The position numbers and the translations under genes were made by a program. Below the pieces are notes generated by a model. That model was not told where the DNA came from. It was given only the letters and a program-made list of their open reading frames with translations, and did not search any database. A DNA stretch of 64,000 bases from Lepidodermella squamata (taxonomy: Eukaryota > Gastrotricha), in the NCBI GenBank assembly GCA_047495785.1, contig JBLDXI010000013.1:1798001-1862000 (forward strand). Reading direction: 5' to 3'. Shown in pieces: positions 28,901-40,900 of the stretch; the stretch's first letter is position 1, and each line of letters begins with the position of its first letter.

Positions 28901-31900
28901 GGGCGAGGCTGTCCTTGTTGGTGAAGAGCGTGGCTCAGCGGCTTTCGCTCGTAAACTCGTCGACATCGAAGTCAGCGAGGGCGAAACAGCCGCGTTTGAA
29001 TGCGTGACTTCATCCGATGCCAGCAAGGTCATTTGGTTCCGCGGCCAAGAACAGATCCGCGTTTCCACTGACAAGTACGAGATCGTGTCCGAGGGCGCGG
29101 TCCATAAGCTGCTGGTCAAAAACGTGCAGAAATCGTCCGACCAAAGTGTCTACGCCGTTCAAATCGTTGGTGCTACAACTCGGTCAACTGCGAATCTCAT
29201 CGTCTCAGAAATCGCTGTCTCGTTCACCCGTCCGCCGAATTCGATCACAGTTACCGAGTTGCCTAACCGTAACCCGGTTGTGTTTGAGTGCGAGACGAAC
29301 AAGGCTGTTAACAAGCAAAGCCTTGAGTGGCTGCGAAACGGCCGCACGATTTCCGAGGATGGCCTCGGTCGTATTTCGATCGAAGACGACAACAACGATA
29401 AGGTCCATCGGTTGATCCTCCGCGATGTAACCGGCGCCGATGAAGGCGAATATCGGTGCTATTACAAGGGCCGCTACGTCGGCGCTAGGCTCAAAGTTGA
29501 GGTCGCGCCGAAGATCATCTCGCCAAAGGAGGAATACGAATCGAAGCCGCTCGTTGTCAAAGCTGGCGCGTTCAAGTCGGTTGATTTGCAGTATGTCAGC
29601 AACCCGGCTGCTAGCGTGAAATTGCTGCGCGACGGCCGTCAAATGGCTGGAGATCGCCGCTTTGACTTCGACGTTACTCGAGATTCGGCGACTCTATCCA
29701 TCTCAAAGTTGTCGAAGAGCGACTCGGGCCAGTACCAGATCGTTCTTAGCAACGATTTCGGCTCAGACCATCTGTCGTTCAAGCTGCAGGTGCTCGATAA
29801 ACCGGAATCGCCTCGTGACGTTAAGGTGGAACTGATTGATAACACCTCAGTTCGTGTTACGTGGAGGCCATCAGCTGGCGACGGTGGCTCACCCATCTTG
29901 GGCTATTCGATCGACGTGAGAGATATCGGCCATCGCAGCTTCCAATCAGCCGGAAGCGTCGGTGCTAATGAGACGCAGTTTGTGTTGAACAAGCTCAACC
30001 AGCAAGCCAAGTACTTTGTTCAAGTCTCTGCTTTCAACGCGATTGGAGCCAGTGAGCCATGCGAATGCCTCGAGGCCTTCACGCCTCGCTATCCGTTCGA
30101 CACGCCATCTATGCCGAGAAACCTCCACATCAGCGAGATTTTCTCTGACAAGGCCTTGCTAACCTGGGACACGCCTGAATTCGATGGCGGAAGCCCAGTG
30201 ATTGGCTATTGGGTTGAACGCAAGTTGGCGAAGAAGACGGTCTGGACTCGTGTTAACACCTCGATTATCCGCGAGAGGTCGTTCATTCTAACTGGTCTTC
30301 AGGACGGAAACGAATACGATGTCCAGGTTTGCGCTGAAAACGTTGTTGGCGCTGGCCGCTACTCAACTGTTGGAACATTTTTGGCCACGAACCCGTGGAG
30401 CCGCCCGGGCAAACCCGACGGCCTGCGCATTTCCGAGATCAACAGCCATTGGATTTCAATCAAATGGTCCGCCCCGAAGAATGACGGTGGCTCGCCTATC
30501 GATGGTTATATCGTGGAAATTCGTGCTAAAGGTGAATTTTCATGGTACCGCTGCGATGCCAATTTGATTAAGGAAACAAGCTACACGATCAAGGACCTGC
30601 AAGAGGGCGGCGAGTACGATATCCGCATTGCTGCTCAGAACTCGGTTGGCGTCGGTGAATTCGCTCAAACCGCTGTTCCGATCCGCACCTTGTCGCGGTC
30701 TGTCGGCGATCCACCTCAAATTGTCACTGGCATCAAGGACGTTGAGGTCGTTGCTCCGAACCCCGCCGAGTTGTCTTGCACCATGTTCCGCGGCCGTCCA
30801 CCAGCCGAGGTCCATTGGTACCGAGAAAGCGGGGTCAGCGAAGTTCGGGCTGATAATCAGCGCATCGTGATTAAGACTGATGATGATAAGTCAATCTTAG
30901 CTTTCCGCCAGACTGAATTAGCCGACTCGGGTGACTACTCATGCGAAGCGGCTAATATGTATGGCGAGACAATTGCTAGCGGCAAACTTGTGGTGCTTTT
31001 GCCTGCCAAGATCGAAGACGCCTCAAGACGTCCTAACGTTTTCTCGATCAAAGCTGGCTCAGTCTTCCACGTCTGCGTTAACTTCGAGGGCTTCCCTGCT
31101 CCTCGCATCACCTGGATGCATGACAAGTCTAAGAAGATTTTCGCTGGAACCCGCTATGGTATCACCGAAGGAAATGGTTTCACAACTTTGACCATTCGAA
31201 GCGCTGAAATTTCGGACACTGGTAGCTATTCAGTCCATGTTGAGAATTCGGTCGGGCGTGACGAAACTGCGTTCGCCCTGACTGTTGTCGGCCGGCCATC
31301 GAAACCGCTCGACATGAAAGTCACCGATATCGCCGCCGATTTCTTCAACCTAATCTGGAAACGACCAGAATCAGACGGTGGTGCTGACTTGGTGAAATAC
31401 GTCATTGAGCGGCGAGATCCGCCAATGACTGTCTGGCTGCCTGTTGGAACCGTCGCTGCCAATGATCATCTGATCTTTAAGGTGGAAGGCATTCCGACTG
31501 ATCGCGAGACTCGCGTCCGCGTTTGCGCTGAGAACTCGTCCGGAATCCTTGGCGAGTACGCTGAGCTGGTTCACGTGCCTGATGCCGAGAAGATCAGCGA
31601 TGCACCGGGCCTGGTTCAAAATCTCCGCGTGCGCCCGTTCGCCAAACTCGGCGTAACTTTGAGCTGGGACCCGCCGCGCTCAACTGCTGGCACCATCATC
31701 GGCTACAAGGTTGAGAAGCGCGTCATTGGAACACCTTACTGGGCTGAGTTGACTCCTCGCCCGGTCCCATTGACCGAGCTCACCATTCCTGAGCTGGTTC
31801 CGGATAACTCGTACGAATTCCGAGTCGCTGCTGTTAGCACCGCTGGAACTGGTCGCACCGCTATGATCCGTTACTCGTTGCGTGGCGCTGATATCCGCGA

Positions 31901-34900
31901 TGAGGTCAAGATCGTTCGTGGTCTTGAGGACATCGATTGCGTGAAGGGCGATACTATTTTCCTCGAATTCGTCCTATCGCGCTCTCAACTCAACGTGAAA
32001 TGGTTCAAAAACGGCGTGCTGATCGTTCCGGACGGCACCAAATACACTGTTGATTCGACTGTCGATCACTACCGCCTCACGATTCGCGACGTTCAGTCGA
32101 GCGATATCGGCTCGTATGTCGCCGAAGTCATGGGTGAATTGAAGCTGTCGTCGACTGTCTCCTTCGCTGATAAGAAGATCATCTTCACGAAGCCGTTGAC
32201 CGACTTGGTTATCAACGAGTTGCCGTGCAATTCAGTCACCCTGACCTGCGAAACTTCGCACCCGCCTAGCCGCGTTATCTGGTACAAAGATGGGCGTAAT
32301 CTGCAAATGGATCATACCTCGAAATACGAGGCTGAATCTGAAGGCTGCGTTCACTCACTCACCATCCGCAATCTCAATGGTTTAGACGAGGCCAGGTACT
32401 CATGCTCGGTTCGCGCTACAACAATGAGCACAGCTCAGCTGAGTATTCGTGCCAAGCCAAAGTTCCTCTCCGAGAAGAAAGAGGTCGATCTGACCATTCG
32501 AGCTGGAACGGCCTACACCATCGACGTGCCGTTCCTCGCCCATCCGGCTCCAGGGGTATCCTGGGCTCGTGACGGTCTCCCGATCCAAGATAGCCGGAAG
32601 ACCAGAATCGAGACAAGCGGCGAGGGCTCGTCGCTTTCTCTGACTCGCATCGAACGTAGCGACACCGGGTCGTACACCATGACAGCCCGTAACGAGTTCG
32701 GCGCAGAGAAATTCATTGCCAACGTCAAGGTCATTGACACGCCTGGATGCCCTCGCAACATCAAGGTCATCCCGCTGACCCCTGACAGCGTCAGACTGAC
32801 GTGGCAGGAGCCGGAAGACAACGGCGGCCTACCGATTATCAACTACATCATCCGTCACCGTGAAGTGTCATACCGATCATGGCAGACTGACAGCGATACG
32901 GAAACGGCGACTACAACTGTTGTCACCAACTTGCAATCGGAAGGTTCATACGTTTTCCAGATCTTCGCTTGCAACAAGCTGGGCGGAGGCATACCGGGTG
33001 AAACGGTAGAACCAGTTCGCCCGCGCTACCCCTTCGACACGCCGAACGCGCCGACTAACGTGCGTGTCAGCGATGTTTTCGCTGATCGCCTCACCATCGA
33101 ATGGGAGAAACCTGTCGTAGACGGCGGGTCGCCCATCACCGGCTATATTGTTGAAAAGCGAACTCTGGCTAGCTCTGTTTGGAGCCCAGCCTGCTCGAAG
33201 GTCAACGCGAATTCGCGGAAGGCTCTTCTTGAACACCTTCTGGAAGATACTGAGTACGAATTCCGAGTCGCTGCTACTAATCTAGCTGGCCCGGGTAAGT
33301 ATTCGGCGATTTTGAACGCAGTCCCGCGCAATCCTTGGACACCTCCGACCCGTCCTCTCAACACGGTTTTGAAGATGGTCAAGGGCCAAGTTCAGCTGAG
33401 CTGGGACGCCCCGTCCTCCGACGGTGGATCGCCTGTTATCAACTACATCATTGAATGCCGTGAGCGTGGTCCGTCTCTTGTTGGCTGGCATCGCGTTACC
33501 ACCGAGTCGATCACCTCTAACAGCTACAACGTTCGAGAGCTGACATCAAGCACCCACGATTTCCGTGTTTGCGCTGAAAACAAAGTGGGACTTGGCGATT
33601 TCGCTATGTTCCAACCAGATCTGGCTAAGAGTCGCTTCTTGGGCCCAGTTGCTCCGGAAGTTTTGGGTCGCCTGCCGAATATCAACGTGATCCAAGGCCA
33701 ATCAGCCACTTTTGAGGTGGCGGTTGTCTTGGGCGAACCGGCTGCCGATGTCAAATGGACTCGAGGTGGCCGCGAGATCAAGCGCAGTGATAAGTACGAC
33801 GTCCAGTTCGGCTCTGACAACTACTCTCGCCTTATCGTTAAGCAGGCAACTATTGAAGATGCTGGTGAGTATCGCCTTGAACTGTGGAACCCGCATGGCA
33901 GTGCTGGAATTTCTGGCCATTTGACCGTGAAATCGAAGCCGCAACTCGCTAGCGATAGCCAAGTTCTCAGTGATAAAACGGTTAAGCTGGCTGCGAAGGA
34001 AGGCCAGACCGGCATTATCTCAGCCGAATTCACCGGCTTCCCAGCTCCGCGTGTCACTTGGATCTTGAACGGGTGTGAAATCAAGCAAGACCAACGCCGT
34101 CAGATCGAAGTTGGCCAGAACTGGACCCGTCTGCGTTTGTCGAACTGCCATCGATCAACCGATGCTGGCACTTACAGCTTGCTGCTCGAAAACGAAGTCG
34201 GGTCAGATCGCGGCTCTGTTACGCTGAACATCACGAGCCCGCCGTCTGAGCCGACTGAGTTGAAGGTGGTTGAAACTGGCCGCGATTTCATCAACATCGC
34301 ATGGCGGCCACCGGTCGAAAACGGCGGTTGCGACATCAAGCGCTACGTCGTCGAACGTAAGGACACCGTCGGCGGCATCGGCGCCTGGTTCTCAGTCGGC
34401 ACTGTACCCGTAACTGACGCTCAGCAGAAACAGTTTGCGTTCACCCTCTCCAACCTGGTCGAGGGTAACCTGTACCGCATCCGCGTTTTCGCTGAGAACG
34501 AGGTTGGTTGCGGCAGCCCGGTTGAAATCGATCGAGACATCGAAGCGAAACTGCCGTTCGACCCGCCAAGCCAACCTCAATCGGTTGAGATCATCGACGT
34601 TAAACGAGCTTCCGTGGTGCTGGCCTGGTCTGCGCCTAGTCACGATGGCGGTTCGCCTGTTACTGGTTACGTAGTTGAGAAGCGCCAAATCGGTAGCCCG
34701 CAATGGCTCTCGGCAACTCGCCAGGCTATTGTCAAGACCAACACCGTCGAAGTTACTGATTTGCTATCTCAGCGCGAATACCAGTTCCGCATCGCCGCGG
34801 TTAATTCGGCGGGTCAAGGCCGATTTAGCACGGCGACCGACCCCGTAGCGACCAAGGACACCGATGCCGATCTCGAAATCGTGCGAAAACTGGTGGATCT

Positions 34901-37900
34901 CGAGGGTGTTGAAGATGAAACTGTTACCCTTGAGTTTTCGGTCAATCAGCCCGATTTACCAGTTCGTTGGCTTAAGGACAACCTGCCGATCACTGCTAGT
35001 GACCGGTACCGCATTTCCAACATCGGCGGCGCTCATAGCTTGACCATCTCAAAGCTGAGCAAACACGACTCGGGCCAATATTCGTGCACTGTCGGCAGCA
35101 AGACTGTCAGCTGCTACGTCAAAATCACCGCTCAACCGTTGAAGATCGTTCGCCAACTTACTGACGTCACAGTCAAGAAGTTGGGCGGAAAGGCTGAGTT
35201 CGAGTGCGAGTTATCTCGACCCGGCGAATCGGTTGACTGGGTTAAGGACGGTCGATCAGTTTCTAGCAATCTATCGAAGTATATCACGTCCAGTGACGGC
35301 ACTATTCACCGTTTGACGGTGCTGTCGGTCGACGCGCACGATGCTGGTACGTACTGCTGCGTCGCGAAAGGCCGGTCGACGAGCTGCAACCTGTTGCTGC
35401 AAGTCGCCCCGTCAATCGTGACCGACGAGGCTGAGCGCGGTGTTGCGAAGAAGATCAAGGCGAAGGCCGGTGCGCCGCTTTCGGTCGATGTGCCGTACGC
35501 TGCTCATCCGATCCCGAAGGCCAAGTGGCTCTACAACGGCAAGGACATCGCTTCGATCGTTAATGTATCGAAGGAGCAATCTCGCGATGTTTCCAGCTTG
35601 GTCATCAACAACCCACGTCGCGCTACCAACTCCGGTCTATACCGGCTTGAACTGGTCAACGAGTACGGCAAGGCGTCTGCTGATTACGAGGTCAGCATCC
35701 AAGACAAATCAGCCTCTCCAACTGGTTTGATTTGCCACCCAGCCACCCCGAACTCGGTCAATCTGAAGTGGAAACTGCCGGCCGATGACGGTGGTTCTGA
35801 TTTGATTGGCTTTGTCGTCGAGTACCGCGATACGCATCACCGAACTTGGCGCCAGGCTATCACTACTCAGGACCTTGGCCCAATTTCGACCGAATGCACC
35901 GTGACCGATCTACCACCTAGTCGTCAGTACATCTTCCGAGTCGCTGGGCGCAACAGCCTGGGAGTTGGTGATTTCGCTGAGCTGGATAGCCCGATTCTAC
36001 CGCGATTCCCGTTCGACCCGCCAGGTGCGCCTGGTGTGCCGAGGGTCAGCGATATTTCAGCCTCCCACTGCCTGCTGACCTGGGACGCGCCGGTTAACAA
36101 CGGCGGCTCCCCAGTCACTGGCTACCAAATCGAGCGCCGCCAAATCGGAGACGCTCACTGGATCCGGGATAACCGCCAGGGTGCTGTTGCTGCCGAGTCA
36201 TGGGTTGTCCGTAATCTAGCCGAAAAAATGCGCTACGAGTTCCGAGTCGCTGCTGAGAACCGAGCTGGTACCGGCCAATTTTCAGCCGCGTGCGAGCCCA
36301 TCACAGCCAGCGACCCGTGGACCCCACCAGGCAAGCCGCTCTCTCCCCCGGTCGTCTACGAAATTTCATCGAAGTCACTCAAGATCAAATGGCTGCCGCC
36401 AAGTCGTGACGGCGGCGCTCCTGTTACTGGCTACCGTCTGGAGTATCGCACTCGAGGCTCGTCTTGGACTGATATTTCAGGCCAGGTTATCGAAACAACG
36501 TCATACATCTGGCACGAATTCACTGCTGGTGTCGAGTACGAATTCCGCGTTGCTGGCGTCAACAAAGCTGGCCTGGGCGATTTCAGCGACGCAACTGCGC
36601 CGATTTTAGCGGCGGATCTACACGCCGACGCTAAGACGGCCAAGTTCTCGCGCGGACTCAAGTCTGTCTCTCTGAAAGCTGGTTCAACCGCTACTCTGGA
36701 TTGTCAAGTCGAATTCGGAACGCCGAAAGCCATCGCTAAATGGTACAAGGGATCTGTCGAAATTCGCTCGGATGGTCGTAGAGTCGTTGAAGAAAAGTGC
36801 GTATCAATTAATTTTAATTCGATAAAAATTAATTTTTATTTATTTCAGGGGTAACAACTTGTCTTTGACGATAAAAAACACGACTAGCGAAGATACAGGC
36901 CGTTACCGAGTTGAGCTGACCAACGCTGCTGGTTACGTCGAAAGCACCGCTGATTTGACTATTGTCGCCAAGCCTCAACTTGACGTTGAAAACTGGCGCA
37001 AGAAGTACACGTCTGGCAGCGAAAATGTCGTCGTTAAAGTTGGCCGATCCCTGTTGCTGTCGATTGACTTCACCGGCTCACCAACGCCGGCGGTTGTTTG
37101 GACTCGCGGCGGTGTTCGCCTCAGCTCTGGCGGGCGAATTTCTGTCGAAAGTGGCCATACATTCTCGACGTTACGCATCGATGACGTTACGCGAGCCGAC
37201 GCCGGTCGCTACTCCGTTGCAGTCGAAAACCAGGCTGGTGGCGAGACGATCTACGTCGATGTCAAAGTAGTTGGTATGTATTAAAAACCATTAAGGAGGA
37301 CTTTTTTAATCAAATTTTTTACAGATAAACCATCTCTGCCGCAAAATTTGACTGTGACTGAGGTTACGGATTCTACGGCGACTTTGACATGGCAAGCCCC
37401 GGCCGACAACGGTGGGGCCGATCTTACTAGCTATGCTATCGAATATCGTGACGCTAGTCGCAATGTTTGGTTGCATGCTGGTTCCGTGAAGGCGACCGAT
37501 CGCCTCCAGTTCACTGTTCGCCGGTTGTCCGATGACACTGATTACGTCATTCGCGTTTTTGCTGAGAACGACGTCGGTGCCAGTGAACCAGCAACCCTGG
37601 CTCGGCCATTCCACTGCAAAGCCGTAGCCGAATCACTGCCATCTGTCCCAGTCAATTTCACAGTCGATCGTTTGTCTGGCTCTCGCTCTTCGGCCTCGGT
37701 CGAATGGCAGAAACCTACAAGCGATGGAGGCTCGCCAATCATCGGGTATCTGCTGGAGAAGCGGCTGGTTAAATCGCCTCATTGGACTCAGGTCACATCA
37801 GGCCTGATCACGGAAACCAAGGCCGTTATTCCGAACTTGATCCCGGGTAACGAATACGAGTTCCGCGTGACTGCCGTGAATAAGCAAGGCTCAGGCCGTC

Positions 37901-40900
37901 AAAGCGGTGCGTTGAGAATCACGCTGCCTGCTACTACCGAGTCGATACAGCTGACTCGGAAGATGACGGACGCTGTTGTTGAGCTGGGCCACTCGGCTGA
38001 ATTCAGCTTCTGTGTCACCGACACAACTTACACGTCAGCACGCTGGTTCCGCAACGGAACCGCCATTGCTTCTTCAGATCGCTACGCCGCGACCAGCAGC
38101 CAGGGTCAACATTCTCTGCGCATCCATAAGGTCGAACAATCGGACGCTGGAACTTACATGGCTAAGCTGAGTGATGAAATTTCTTATTCGGCTAAGTTGG
38201 TGGTCGACCAGCGTTGCGACATCCGATTCTTGAAGCCGCTTGAAGACAAGGTGGTCAATGAAATCGGAAAACGCCTTGTTCTATCGTGCGAAGCCTCGAG
38301 GACTGACATTGACGCTGATTGGGAGTTGAACGGCCACAGCATTTTCGAGTCGAACAAATACCACATGTCTCGAGAGGGTGGCGAGTTCTTACTCGCAATC
38401 GAATCGGCCGATTTGAGCGATGAAGGCCGTTACTGTTGCATTGTCAACGGCCGTGCTCGCACCGAATGCAATGTTCGCTTCGAAGTCGCGCCTAAGATCC
38501 TGGCCGACTCGTTCAACCGTGAAATCATCGCACGCGCTGGTCGCGAGCTTGTCATTGAAGTGCCTTACATCGCCCGGCCATCTCCCAAGGTCCAGTGGAC
38601 CCAGGACGGTCGCGTGATTGAGGAAAGCCGTAACGTCACCAAACAACTGACTGATTCAGTTGCGATTTTGTCTTTCAACAAAGTGACGAAGCAACACAGC
38701 GGTCATTATCGGGTCAATATTTCGAACTCGCAGGGCAAGGATCACATCGATTTTACGTTGAAGGTGCTCGACCACCCTGATCCACCGCGTAATATCAAGG
38801 TCCACCCTCGCACGCCGCAATCGGTGACTGTTTCCTGGACAGCGCCTTTGAACGATAACGGCGAGTCTGTTTCGAACTACTCGGTCTACTACCGTGATAT
38901 TCACTACCGGACCTGGCATCTAGCTGGCGAGACTTCATCAGCCTCCGAGACTGAGTTCATCGTTACCGGTCTGCTGGCTACGGAGCGCTACTGCTTCCAA
39001 GTAGTTGCTAACAGCAAACTTGGCGCTAGCGAGCCATGTGAAAGCTGGGAGGCCGTGCAACCCCGCTACCCGTTCGAAACACCCGAGGCGCCATCGAACT
39101 TGTCCGCGGACCCGGGCCAGCCCGGCATGCCGCGCATTATGTTGAGGTGGATCAGCCCGATTTTCGACGGCGGTTCGCCTGTGTTGGGCTACCGCATCGA
39201 ACGCAAGCTGGCGTCTGGTGTTCACTGGTCGGCATTGAACAACGGCCAGCGCATTTCGCTGAATGAATATGTCGATACGAATGTTATGGAAGGCGCGACT
39301 TACGACTACCGGGTTTTCGCTGAGAACCAGGCTGGCGCGAGTCGCACAGCCGCAACTGTCGAGGTGCAAGCGGCGGGCGTGCAGACGTCGCCGGCCGGCC
39401 GGTCGGCGGCGCCGCACCACCAGCCGCTGCAAATTTCGCCAAGTATTTCGCGAGTCACTGAAGACAGTGTGACGCTCAGCTGGTCGCACCCTACTACAAC
39501 GCAGTCGAAGATTGAAGGCTACGTCGTTGAGTACCGCGCCGAAGGCAAGTCGACGTGGAGCCGCGTCGCCGGCGACAAGTCCTACATATCGGCGTCCGAG
39601 TACACCGTGTCGGGCCTGTCGTCGAAAACGCTCTACGACTTCCGCGTCGCGCCTGTTCTGAGCCCGCTCGGCGCTATTGGCGATTTCTCCTCGCCCCTGT
39701 TTGGCGTGCGCGCCGGTGACGAGCGCTCGCTCTCCCCACCCACCTTCCTACTACCCCGCGCCGAGGTTTCGGCTGAGGCTGGCGCGCCGGCTAGCCTTGT
39801 CGCTAGCTTCGCGCGCCATCTCGAAGCCGACGCTCGGGTCCGCTGGCTACGCGCCGGTGTCGAACTGACCGAGCTGTCGTCTAGCAACTACTCGATCCGA
39901 ACGCACTCGACCGAATCCGAACTGCAGATTCACAGCGCGAGTGTCGAAGATTCGGGCCGGTACATTTGCCAGATCATCAGCTCGAGCGGCACGGCGACCA
40001 TGTTTGTCGACCTGATCGTCAACTCGGCGCCGAAAATCTTCCGCCAAAGCGACGTCGGCCTCATCGGCGTCGAGAAAGTGCGCGTCGGCGATGCGCTCAA
40101 AGTCGTCGTCTACTTCGGCGGCTTCCCGTCGCCGGTCGTGCGCTGGCACTTCAACGGCATTTCGGTCTTCTCCGATTCGCGACGCCACTTGGAAATCGGA
40201 GACACTTATACGAAACTCACAATTTTCAACGTCGATCACACCGATGCCGGTCTCTACGAAGTCATCCTGCAAAATACCCTAGGCTCGGACTCGTTCCAGC
40301 TGCGCGTTCAGGTCATTGACGTCCCCTCAGCCCCGATCAATCTGCGCGTTTTCAAGCAGACCGACAACTCAGTCGGTCTGTCCTGGGAGGCGCCGATCCG
40401 TGACGGCGGCAGTGAGGTGGAACGGTACATTGTCGAACTGCGCGAGATGGGCTCGTCAGACTGGTTGACAGTCGACACGATTTCTCGGGCAAGCGGCGAG
40501 TTGCGATGCGTACTCCGCCGGCTGAACGAAAATCGCCAGTACGCTGTCAGGGTGTACGCTGAAAACGAATGCGGCGTCGGCACGCCAGCTGAAGTCGCGC
40601 CCGTCGAGCTGGCCACCCCGGTGCAGCCGCCGAGCGCGCCGGCTGTGCTGACCGCCCACGACATCACGTCGCATTCCGTCCTGCTATCGTGGCTGCCACC
40701 TGTTGACGCCGACCCGACTGACGTAGTCGGCTACGTTCTCGAACGCCGCCTCCATGCTAGTCAGATGTGGTCGTCAGTCACCGCGCAAGCAATTTCCAGC
40801 ACGTCGTTCACCGTAACCGACCTGCGCCCGGACTTGCTGTACGATTTCCGCGTTGCGGCGTTGGGCCGCGCCGGCCTCGGCCAGTTCCGCTACTTGTCAC

